From assembly GCA_963762165.1 (NCBI GenBank), contig CAVXJN010000003.1, positions 992,001-1,056,000 of the forward strand: a stretch of 64,000 bases of DNA. Direction: 5' to 3'. Below are positions 9,836 through 17,607 of this stretch, in pieces. Every line of letters begins with the position of its first letter. Position 1 is the first letter of the stretch. The translations under genes were made by a program, and so were the position numbers. The DNA comes from CAVXJN01 sp963762165 (lineage in GTDB: Bacteria; Pseudomonadota; Gammaproteobacteria; JASBUN01). A model generated the notes under the pieces. That model saw only the letters and a program-made list of their open reading frames with translations. It was not told the origin of the DNA and searched no databases.

Positions 9836-10342
9836 ATGTACAAGCACATCTTGATACCTACGGATGGATCCTCATTGTCGAACAAGGCCGTTGTAGACGC
9901 GGTAGCACTGGCGAAGTCGCTTGGCGCCAGAGTGACAGCCATCAACGTGGTGCCCGAACACGGTTCCGCCGACGCACACCGGGATTTCGTCCGCGCCTAT
10001 GGAGGCGGTTGGACCATGCCCGGGTCGCTGGAAGGGGAGCCGCCGGCGCCGCCAAAGTCGGCGGAGGAATACCGCGAGCGCGCGGGCGGTATGGCCGAGT
10101 ACCTGCTGAAATACGTAGAGGACGCCGCGAAAAGTGCAGGGGTGGCGTATAACGGTACGTATCGGATCAGCGACGACCCCTATGAGGCGATCCTCGCAAC
10201 GGCGAAAGAGCAGCACTGCGACCTTATTGCCATGGCCTCTCACGGCTGGCGCGGTGTAAAGGCTGCGGTCCTGGGCAGTGAGGCTCACAAGGTGATTACG
10301 CACTCGCACCTTCCGGTGCTGGTGCTGCGTTATGCGGACTAG
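9836..10342 (+). CDS. Universal stress protein (UspA family)
   Basis: A single-domain UspA protein of 168 residues with the family start YKHILIPTDGS, the conserved AxHGWRGV segment and the C-terminal SHLPVLVLR strand. The glycine motif G-2x-G-9x-G is present in modified form (SHGWRGVKAAVLGSEAHKV), so ATP binding is plausible. The ATG at 9836 follows GAGGTGGAG by 5-7 bases, which decides it over much longer upstream frames. It stands alone and is followed by a decayed metallo-beta-lactamase gene. Confidence 0.92.
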   Translation: MYKHILIPTDGSSLSNKAVVDAVALAKSLGARVTAINVVPEHGSADAHRDFVRAYGGGWTMPGSLEGEPPAPPKSAEEYRERAGGMAEYLLKYVEDAAKSAGVAYNGTYRISDDPYEAILATAKEQHCDLIAMASHGWRGVKAAVLGSEAHKVITHSHLPVLVLRYAD

Positions 10343-10572
10343 GGGCAGCAGTTTCGATGCTTCAGAACCAGGCGGTCGACTCCATGGGCGAGGCGTTCGC
10401 GAACACCGCCACGGTTCACCCGGCCGCTAGCCGATCCGGGCATGGCGCAGCCAAAGTCTGTGGACGGCCGCCAGCCTCCGGCGCCGGCTCGCTGCTGCTC
10501 CGCCTTACCGTTAACGCCAGTGTGCGTGATGTCGTTGTGCCGGCGTCGGTGGCCGAGTAGTTTGCCGAGCAA

Positions 10573-11052
10573 ATGACCGCACGGATCGATGCAATTCACG
10601 GTCTGCAGAAGTCGCCTTTGGCCAACACTGGAAGGTTTATGAACAACCCCGGGTTCATAGTGACCGCCAAAGGCGTGGTGATCGTCGATCCAGGCAGCAG
10701 CCTGGAGCCGGATATGGTGTGTCCGACAAGATGGCGGCAGTCGGGCGGCGCGCGCCCGTTTGTCTCAGGCGGTGATCCGCGCCCACAAACGCATGATCGA
10801 ACGGGTGCGAAACGGTGGGGGCGAATGTTGGATCGAACTGTTTCAGAAAACGCGGGTGGTGTCCTGGGCAATAGCGTGGCGCCGACGGTCGGTCTGAATG
10901 GTGGCGAAGTTCTGGATTTCGGCGAGGCCGCGTTGCGTATTATGCACACCGGCAAGACGCACGCCGATCACGACTTGATGACCGAGGTACTGCAGGGCGA
11001 GCCTATATATCTGGGCGGTAATCAAACGGTTTTTTGTGGACGCTGTCCGTAG
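10573..11052 (+). pseudogene. Decayed metallo-beta-lactamase-fold hydrolase
   Basis: Two blocks are typical of MBL-fold hydrolases: NNPGFIVTAKGVVIVDPG near the start, and MHTGKTHADHDLM followed by PIYLGGN near the end. Between them the frame fails. Bases 10769-10857 read in another frame give AVIRAHKRMIERVRNGGGE, which is the expected following helix. The stretch that should encode the zinc-binding HxHxDH is missing between these blocks. The gene therefore has at least one deletion and frame changes and ends early. I regard it as a true pseudogene, unlike the single-base lesions elsewhere, because whole conserved segments are lost. Confidence 0.8.
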
Positions 11053-11210
11053 TGAAACGCAATAGGCTGGAAATTGGGTCGCCAGCCCAAGGCGGCGTGA
11101 ACCCCAACGCCTCTGACGTCGCCGAGTCCAACAATCAGACTGTGCGTGAAGTGATCCATTGGCCGAGCGAATGCATGGGACGCAAGCGCCGACCGAAATG
11201 CGTATTGCAA

Positions 11211-12014
11211 CTATGGCGCAATATAGCCTTGGGCGAATTCCACCAGTTCGTTACCGTCGAAAAATTTAAATCCCTGTGCCCGGAACTGCTGTATCTCCTC
11301 GTCGTTGGGAGCCGAATAATAATGACCGGAGGTGCTTTGCGGTGAACTTGGCGCGCTGCCGGTCCGCGCAATGTGGTCCACGGCAGCGCTGACCATCTCG
11401 CAAGCCTGCGGATACATGTTCAGGACGTGCCAAAGATAAGAGCGTTCAGCAATGATCGGCAATTTGGTCTGGCTGACGACCGGACCGGTATCGACGCTGC
11501 TGTCGACGATGTAATGTAGCGTGCAGCCATAATCCGAGTTGCCGTCCAGCATGGCTCGGAACGTCGCCATGAGCCCCCGGTACTGCGGCAACAGTCCGGC
11601 GTGCAAGTTCAATACGCCGAACTTGGGAACCGCGATTGCCTCCTCTCGTAGGAAGCCGCCATAGCGCATGGAAATGATCAGTTCGGGACGGCTTTCCTGT
11701 AAGCGTGCGAGTCCTGCCTCGGAGTTGATTCTGTTGAGCGGCTGTGTCGGGCGTCCGATACGCTGCGCCAATGCCGCGAAACTCAGTAGTGTGCTGCGCG
11801 TCTCCGTGCGCGCCAGTAGCGGAAAAAGCAGGTCGTTGAACAAGGCTTGCTCGATGAAATTCAACTGCTGCAGTTCTGTCGGCTTCGGAGCGCCAGCCTT
11901 GCCGAGCTTCTCCGAAACGAACACTGTCAGCTCATGCTCGGCAAGCGACTTCACCAGTTGATTCAGCGCAAAGTTGCTGGCGATATCGAAATTCATTAAA
12001 AGTGTGATTCTCAT
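11211..12014 (-). CDS. Formyltransferase-family protein
   Basis: A 267-residue protein with the formyltransferase fold of methionyl-tRNA formyltransferase, PurN and sugar-amine formyltransferases. The catalytic pattern is visible as GVLNLHAGLLPQYRG (Asn, His) and VDTGPVV (Asp), with the folate-binding region before it. It is shorter than methionyl-tRNA formyltransferase (about 310) and lacks the tRNA-binding C-terminal domain, so I favour a small-molecule amine substrate. The start at 12014 begins MRITLLMNFDIAS, a good first strand. No sugar-biosynthesis genes are nearby to indicate its substrate. Confidence 0.82.
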   Translation of the reverse strand: MRITLLMNFDIASNFALNQLVKSLAEHELTVFVSEKLGKAGAPKPTELQQLNFIEQALFNDLLFPLLARTETRSTLLSFAALAQRIGRPTQPLNRINSEAGLARLQESRPELIISMRYGGFLREEAIAVPKFGVLNLHAGLLPQYRGLMATFRAMLDGNSDYGCTLHYIVDSSVDTGPVVSQTKLPIIAERSYLWHVLNMYPQACEMVSAAVDHIARTGSAPSSPQSTSGHYYSAPNDEEIQQFRAQGFKFFDGNELVEFAQGYIAP

Positions 12015-12545
12015 TCCCTACACCTGGAAGTGATGACCGGATCGTCTTGTGGCCAACTAGCGCGCCCCATTGTGAGCGCTACTAGTTGCATAATCTCATG
12101 GACGACCTCAGAAGACGATATGAGCACAGTTACAATGCGAGCCGCTGCTGCGGGTCGCTGATGCGATCGCTCCAAGTACGCTCACAGGCCCCGCAGGAGC
12201 GGGGGGATTTTGCCGTGCTCAGGCGTTCGACGGACCGAGGATGTTCGCCAGCGGCTCCGGAGGGCGGGGGAATGGAGGTATGGTGGGGCCGACGCGACGG
12301 ACCGTTGGCGACCTGGGTCTGCGGGGTGGCTGCCACGGCGAAGCGCTTTCGCTGACAGCTACGCGCCGCCTCATTCGGTTCGCGTATGGTATCTCCGTGC
12401 GATCTTTTTGAGTTGTGCCGCGTTCCTGGACTGCAGTGGGATCATGCGCGGACGCTGAGCGCAGTTAAAACTATGGCAGGGTGTATTGTTGGCAGGAGAA
12501 TACCGGCTCGCCCTTTGCAGGGCGAGCCGGGACGTTTACCGCAGA
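12015..12545. other. 530-base stretch with only a hairpin
   Basis: No convincing gene is seen between the formyltransferase start and the SYLF gene stop. Short frames at 12086-12355 (plus) and 12336-12130 (minus) have no recognisable product. A perfect 11-base hairpin at 12503-12530 sits just downstream of the SYLF gene. Confidence 0.55.
12503..12530 (-). terminator. Hairpin downstream of the SYLF gene
   Basis: CCGGCTCGCCC and GGGCGAGCCGG form a perfect 11-base stem around TTTGCA, 16 bases after the stop of the SYLF gene on the minus strand. There is no strong T tract after it, so it may need Rho or act as an RNA 3' stabiliser. Confidence 0.6.
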
Positions 12546-13310
12546 TCAGTCGTTCTCGTGCTTGCTCATCGGAGCCGACTGCTTGGTAGGTTCACCGCTT
12601 TCCAAGGCGCTGAATTCAGACTGCAACTTATTTGCAGACTCAGGCGCCTTGACGTTGCCGCTGATGATGTCGCGGGCGCTGGCGGATTTCTGGTAATAGG
12701 CCTTGTTTGCACCATCATCCCAGAAGATGTCGGTGGCGCTGACGGCCAGATCGCCATACAGGCCCTTGGTGTCGGACCATGCGATCACATCCGCGCCCTT
12801 GCCGGCGGATGCTTGTTTGCGATGTGACCAGTTGACGATGGTTAAGCCGGCATCGGCATTGAGCGAAAAATTGTTCTGGTTGCGGAAACCGTCCAGTGCC
12901 TTGTCGCTCATGATCAGAAACGCGACCGAGCCGCCGGACACGCCAGCTTCCAGGCCGAGGCTGACCGTGCCTATGTTGTAGAACGCCGGCGCAGACCAAG
13001 TCCCGTTGTTGTTGGCGATCAGTACGCCCTGGCCACCGGCGCCGCCGACGCCAAGCCCTGCCCGGCCATAGTCCGGGACGATATAAACCGCTTTTGCCTG
13101 CTTTAACGCGTCTCGCGTCTGCGGGTCCGCTTTCAGTTTCTGCACCACGTCGGAAGCTTCGCGCACGATTTCAGTGGCGTTGGACGATTCCTCGGTAGCA
13201 GCGATGTTGCTATTGCTGTTATCGGCCGCCGATTGCGCCGCCAGTACAGGGCCGCTCAATGCAGCGCAAAGAAAACTGGCCCCAATCACGGTAATTGAAC
13301 GCTTGTACAT
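12546..13310 (-). CDS. Secreted SYLF-domain (YSC84-type) lipid-binding protein
   Basis: A 254-residue protein with an N-terminal signal peptide (cut near VLA-AQ, about residue 24) and a SYLF/YSC84 domain (about 60-235). Family features are AKAVYIVPDYGRAGLGVGG, GTWSAPAFYNIG, GLEAGVSGGS and the final glycine-rich strands before GLYGDLAVSA. Bacterial members are periplasmic or outer-membrane-associated and bind phosphoinositide-like lipids in eukaryotes; the bacterial role is unclear. GGAGG lies 7 bases before the ATG at 13310, which fixes the start within a longer frame. Monocistronic, followed by a hairpin. Confidence 0.88.
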   Translation of the reverse strand: MYKRSITVIGASFLCAALSGPVLAAQSAADNSNSNIAATEESSNATEIVREASDVVQKLKADPQTRDALKQAKAVYIVPDYGRAGLGVGGAGGQGVLIANNNGTWSAPAFYNIGTVSLGLEAGVSGGSVAFLIMSDKALDGFRNQNNFSLNADAGLTIVNWSHRKQASAGKGADVIAWSDTKGLYGDLAVSATDIFWDDGANKAYYQKSASARDIISGNVKAPESANKLQSEFSALESGEPTKQSAPMSKHEND

Positions 13311-13636
13311 GACAATCCCTCCATAGATCGACTTTCTGTTTGACGTGGGTCTAACACTAGAACACGCATAAAGTGTTGCCAGAACTCGCTGCGCATTGAA
13401 TCTGTTTGTAACGATAGCGCGTTCACAACGCGCTATCGGACGAACCCGCAATCGGTGTGTGCGTTCGGAATGCAGCGCGCAGCGAACTGCGCGGTTTGGA
13501 TTTGGGTGTGTTGCGCGCTCGGTGCGATCCGAGCCAATTCACGGGGATGGGAGATCGCGAGGCATGAGATAAACCGCAGCGTTGCTAAAGAACCCGCTGC
13601 AGTCAGTGAAATATGCCCGGCAATTGCCGGCGCGGG
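13311..13636. other. Intergenic stretch upstream of the SYLF gene
   Basis: About 325 bases between the SYLF gene start and the stop of the zinc-finger gene. A plus-strand frame at 13455-13676 has no recognisable product or ribosome site. The part next to 13310 should hold the SYLF promoter. Confidence 0.5.
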
Positions 13637-13903
13637 TCAACGAAGCTGGCTGTCCTTGCTGCCGCGGCGGTTATAGGTGCTGAATCCCGAAGACTGCTCG
13701 TCACGCGCGCTCTGGCAGTCGACGCACAGCCTTACGCCTTTGAGCGCTTGCCGCCGTGCTATGGGAATTTCTTCGCCGCAATGCTCGCAATGGGTGAGGC
13801 TCTCGCCGCGGGGCAGGCGCGCGCGAACGTGCTGTACGGCATCCTCGACCGTGTCGTCGATCTGCTCCTGCACCGCGCCATCCTTCGACCATCCGCTTGC
13901 CAT
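13637..13903 (-). CDS. Small DksA/TraR-type C4 zinc-finger protein
   Basis: An 88-residue protein with the C4 zinc-finger pattern CEHC-17x-CVDC typical of the DksA/TraR/YbiI group. The long N-terminal coiled coil of true DksA is absent; only a short helical region (EQIDDTVEDAVQHVRARL) precedes the finger, as in the YbiI-like short forms. GAGGG stands 7 bases before the ATG at 13903. It may bind RNA polymerase through the secondary channel, but that is inference from the family. Confidence 0.85.
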   Translation of the reverse strand: MASGWSKDGAVQEQIDDTVEDAVQHVRARLPRGESLTHCEHCGEEIPIARRQALKGVRLCVDCQSARDEQSSGFSTYNRRGSKDSQLR

Positions 13904-14152
13904 GCCGCACCCTCTTCGTTGATTAACCCTGGCGGGACGTGGGATGAACGCTCCGCATAAGTAAATTATGGGGGCGGCGATCAAAAAGTAAACTGCCTGG
14001 TGCTGATCCCGTTACCACGCCAAGGGCGGGCGAGTGCCTGGGCACTGCGGAGGGAAGTTGACACTTAGCGCGCCTTAAAGAATAAATAAATGACTGCAGA
14101 CACTCTCCAGCGCTACCGGGTGACTGGTTGCGCGGCCAGCATAGAGCCGGGA

Positions 14153-15085
14153 TTAAGGTTCGCCGAAGCCCATCTCTCGCAGCGCCCGGGTCACGGGGGT
14201 GGATGGCGGCGGCCCTCCTAACGTCTGGCGCAGGCTACGATCGTCCAGGTGCACTTCCCGTTTCCATAAGTAACGCAATTCCAGGAGTCCACGGAACAAG
14301 TGGGAAAATGGAGCCATGGGCCGCAGCATCCACCACGGAAAAGGCCGCAGTTTGACGTGCCGGCCGCTCGCAGTGCGCAACGCATTGGCGAGATCGATGG
14401 CACTTAGCCGATATCCGCGAAAATGAAATACGCTCCACGCCGGCAGTCGATCCCGCAATTCCACGAGTTCCACGGCGGTGGCCGCAACATCCGGCAAGTA
14501 CGCCCATGTGTGGGCGAGGTTCCTCGGTCCGGGTGTGCCGAGTGCAAAACCGTATCGGCGGCGCTTGATCAGGGCGCCCAGCCAAGCGTTCGGTGCGCGG
14601 GCACCCATGAAATCACCCATCCGCAGTAGAATCACTTGTGCTCCGCGGGTCGCGGCTTGTTCCAATCGCTGCTCCATGGCCAGGCGAATTTCACCCAGGG
14701 GCGTAGGCGGGCGCAGCGGCGAGCTTTCGTCGAAGCAGGGCCCGTCGGCCGGATCGAAAACGTACACGTTTCCAGGAAAAAGCAGGGTCATGGCCTGTTC
14801 TTCCGCCACCGTCGCCGCCGCTTCGAGCATAGGCAGCGAGGTACCTTTCCATTTGTACCCAGCCGGATTGACACCGTATACCAGCAGCTCCGCTCCGCGA
14901 GCCGCGCTGCGTACCGCTTCCAGATCAGCGGCATCGCCGGTGACGACCTGCGCATCGTCAAACCGGGCCGGCAGTCGAGCGGGATTTCGGATCAGCGTTC
15001 GTATGCTCCAGCCGCGCTCGGCCAGGACCTCGGCAACGCTGGCGCCGAAGCCGCCGCTTATGCCCATCACCAAAGCGGTTTTCAT
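14153..15085 (-). CDS. NAD(P)-binding epimerase/dehydratase-like protein
   Basis: A 310-residue protein with an N-terminal Rossmann motif GISGGFG (residues 8-14) and the overall pattern of atypical short-chain dehydrogenases (NmrA/epimerase-like): TLIRNPARL after the second strand, VTGDAADLEAV, and a C-terminal helical part. The YxxxK catalytic pair of classical SDRs is not obvious, so it may be a sensor-type or divergent reductase. Monocistronic; downstream lies the convergent unannotated stretch before the zinc-finger gene. Confidence 0.8.
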   Translation of the reverse strand: MKTALVMGISGGFGASVAEVLAERGWSIRTLIRNPARLPARFDDAQVVTGDAADLEAVRSAARGAELLVYGVNPAGYKWKGTSLPMLEAAATVAEEQAMTLLFPGNVYVFDPADGPCFDESSPLRPPTPLGEIRLAMEQRLEQAATRGAQVILLRMGDFMGARAPNAWLGALIKRRRYGFALGTPGPRNLAHTWAYLPDVAATAVELVELRDRLPAWSVFHFRGYRLSAIDLANALRTASGRHVKLRPFPWWMLRPMAPFSHLFRGLLELRYLWKREVHLDDRSLRQTLGGPPPSTPVTRALREMGFGEP

Positions 15086-15179
15086 GCGCTCCTCCGGCTT
15101 CGCCAGTTCGGCTGGCGGCCCAACAGACTCCCTGACAATGTAGCATCGTGAAAAGAAAGAGCGCGGGCCGCGCGCGATT

Positions 15180-15496
15180 TCAGGTCGGCGCGAACACGCT
15201 CAGCTTGAGCCACGCGGGGAAGGCTGTCGCGAGCCGGGCCGGACCTACCAGCGAGATGAGACCCTGCCGCAACGCGTCGGCAAATCTTAGTTCGCCGGAC
15301 CAAACTTTGGTCATGACGAACAGATCCGCGCCAACAGCAGGTCAACTTCGTGACCCGGATCCTGTAGGCAGAGTTCGGCTGCGGCGGGGTTCATCACCAA
15401 CCGCCAGCGCTTCATGCCCTTGCGGCCCTGCGGGACTCCCGTGAAGTCGAACTGCACCACTACGCAGGAATTCACTGTGCAGGTCATTGTTGCCAA
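15180..15496 (-). pseudogene. C-terminal fragment of an HxlR-type regulator
   Basis: The frame from 15496 gives KGMKRWRLVMNPAAAELCLQ then DPGHEVDL, and a one-base change of frame near 15330 continues ADLFVMTKVWSGELRF, ISLVGPARLATAFPAWL and a stop at 15180-15182. Together this matches the C-terminal sterol-carrier-like tail found in long HxlR-family winged-helix regulators (PGxEVDL, VWxGDL, GPxxLxxAFPxWL). The DNA-binding half is absent: its place is taken by the truncated PAS-GGDEF fragment. I read this as the remains of a deleted gene. Confidence 0.65.
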
Positions 15497-15783
15497 CCAC
15501 CGCGACTGTTCAGGCCTGTCAATCGGTCAGTGCGGCTCAACCGTCCAAGCGTGTCGTTAGCTTTTTCCAACTGCAACCTGCTTACTGCGGTATCGGAAAC
15601 GTCATAAACGATCATGCCCATGTACCGCACTGAACCGTCTGCAGACGCAAGCGGTATCAAGGTCGAGTTCCGGCGCATGAATTCGGCCATGCCGGTAATC
15701 GGGCGGTAATTCTTGAAGCGCAGCAAAAAACGGCAGCTGCTCTCGTGGGCTTGGGGTTGAATATCGCCGGAAACGACGATCAC
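15484..15783 (-). pseudogene. Truncated PAS-GGDEF protein (N-terminal remnant)
   Basis: About 99 codons encode a PAS/PAC-like segment (GMAEFMRRNSTLIPLASADG, YMGMIVYDVSD), a short coiled linker and then LSRTDRLTGLNSRGGW, the first helix of a GGDEF domain. The frame stops immediately after, so the cyclase domain is lost. The break lies exactly where the HxlR-type fragment begins (15484-15496), pointing to a deletion joining two genes. Confidence 0.7.
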
Positions 15784-16078
15784 CAGGGTGGAGAGGTCGC
15801 GCGCGCGATCTGTCTGCGCGCAAAGCCGGAGTCATCGCAGCTCAGCACTGATGTGCCCATTCGGTCTCCCGGTAATGTTGTTTTGACCGTATCCCAGCCT
15901 CAACGTCCCTGGCCGACCAGGCGCGGATTAGCGTTCTTGAACGCTGGACACGTCCCCCGGCCCGGAGCCACACTTGAAGTTCTTCGTCCATTCGTTATGC
16001 GCCCTCGCTAGTCGCATAGGACCCGCGGCTCTGGTGGTCCCGCAAGTCCCGACTGGCGTTCTATTGTTTCCCGCCTTT

Positions 16079-17476
16079 ATGGCAAAAAAATCCGAGGTGA
16101 CCGTGGAGTTTCGAACCACGTTGAGGACGCCGGTCACATGGTACGCACGCACCTTGGTCGCCGTTTTCGCCTTGGCGCCGGTGTTCGTAATTTTTTATCT
16201 CCGGCGCTTCGTCGCCCCGAACCTGCTGTTCGAGCACCAAACGTTTCACATCGTCGCGATCGCCATCGCGATTCTGAGCAGCGCCTTCGTCACCGGAGTC
16301 GCCTGGCGCTGCTACGTGTATTCCGGGGAGCCGTTTTTGCGGTGGCTCACGGTGGCCTTGTTGGCGTTCACCGTGATCTACGCATTCCACGGCGTCATGA
16401 CGCCTTATGCAGACCGGCATCTGTGGTTGTTCATTCTATATGGTCCGGCATCACGTTTGGTGATGGCAGCATGCTTGTTGACCGGCATGCTCGTGCACGG
16501 ACGCCTGCCAGACGGGCCGCAAAAGCGGGTCAGTCGTCGCTATTGGGGGGCATGGATCGTTTTGTTCCTGGGGCTGGATATCTTGATCGGTGTCCTCGCA
16601 TTGTCACCCATCGGGGCCGCGCTGGCGGTGCGCATGTCGCTGGAGTTGTCGGCCATGTTACTGATGTTGGCGAGCCTGGCCGTGCTGATTTTGCGCCGGG
16701 TTCGTTCACCATTGATGATCGCGCACGGTTTGGCGCTCGCGTGGTTTGCGGAATCCTCCCTAGCTTTCCTGCTATCGGCGCCGTGGTCCCACATCTGGTG
16801 GCTGGCGCATCTGATATTCACTTCGGGTTTCCTGGCACTGAGCTACGCCGTCGCCCAATCCTACCTCAGCACCCGTTCCTTTTCGGTCGTGTATAGCTAC
16901 GCTGACCTGATCGACCAGATCAACGCCGAGAAGGCGCGCGCCGAACACGCTCTGGCTCAGCTTCAGGAGGCCAATGAACAACTGAGTCAGGAGGTGGCGA
17001 CCGATGTTTTGACCGGAGTTACCAACCGGCGCGGGTTCATGATCAGGGCGGAACACGAGTGGAAACGCATGGACCGCACTCATTCGCCGCTGTCAGTACT
17101 GGTGATTGATCTGGACCATTTCAAGCAAATCAACGATCGTCACGGTCACGCCGCCGGTGACCAGGTGCTTAAAGCGTTCTCGAGCAGAGCGCACACCGCA
17201 TTGCGTCCGACCGATTTATTGGCGCGTGTCGGAGGCGAAGAGTTTGCCGTACTCCTGCCCGACACCGGCATCGAGGGGGCGCGCTTCGTTGGCGAGAGGG
17301 TGCGGCACGCGATTCAGGGCCGGCCGTTCGCATTACGCGACTGCGATTTGAGGCTCACGGTCAGCATCGGCGCCGCAGAGGCGCGACGCGACGCCGAGAG
17401 TTTTCAGGATTGCCTGAAAGTCGCCGACCAGCGCATGTATCGCGCCAAGCAAGCCGGTCGCAATCGGGTGGAGTGA
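16079..17476 (+). CDS. Membrane-bound diguanylate cyclase
   Basis: A cyclase of about 465 residues with an N-terminal integral-membrane sensor of seven or so helices (about 20-250), a coiled coil rich in Ala/Glu (about 275-310) and a GGDEF domain. The active site reads GGEEF and is preceded by RPTD, an intact inhibitory site. DVLTGVTNRRGF marks the start of the domain. The frame is open back to 15974; I prefer the ATG at 16079 (MAKKSEV), but no strong ribosome site decides it. It is transcribed towards the convergent GGDEF-EAL gene. Confidence 0.88.
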   Translation: MAKKSEVTVEFRTTLRTPVTWYARTLVAVFALAPVFVIFYLRRFVAPNLLFEHQTFHIVAIAIAILSSAFVTGVAWRCYVYSGEPFLRWLTVALLAFTVIYAFHGVMTPYADRHLWLFILYGPASRLVMAACLLTGMLVHGRLPDGPQKRVSRRYWGAWIVLFLGLDILIGVLALSPIGAALAVRMSLELSAMLLMLASLAVLILRRVRSPLMIAHGLALAWFAESSLAFLLSAPWSHIWWLAHLIFTSGFLALSYAVAQSYLSTRSFSVVYSYADLIDQINAEKARAEHALAQLQEANEQLSQEVATDVLTGVTNRRGFMIRAEHEWKRMDRTHSPLSVLVIDLDHFKQINDRHGHAAGDQVLKAFSSRAHTALRPTDLLARVGGEEFAVLLPDTGIEGARFVGERVRHAIQGRPFALRDCDLRLTVSIGAAEARRDAESFQDCLKVADQRMYRAKQAGRNRVE

Positions 17477-17530
17477 CCGCAATCGCCGGTGGCAACGGCC
17501 ATTTGCAGCATCGCTTTTGCCCGGTAGCCG

Positions 17531-17551
17531 GGCGCTCCATTGGCGAGCGCC
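17531..17551. terminator. Possible hairpin between convergent genes
   Basis: GGCGCTC and GAGCGCC can pair around a 7-base loop, between the convergent stops at 17476 and 17608. The stem is short and has no T tract, so this is only a weak terminator candidate. Confidence 0.3.
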
Positions 17552-17607
17552 GGCAAGCAACATCGCGCCGTCACGGCGAGCGCCGCTTCAGTGCGCTAGG
17601 GTGAGGT

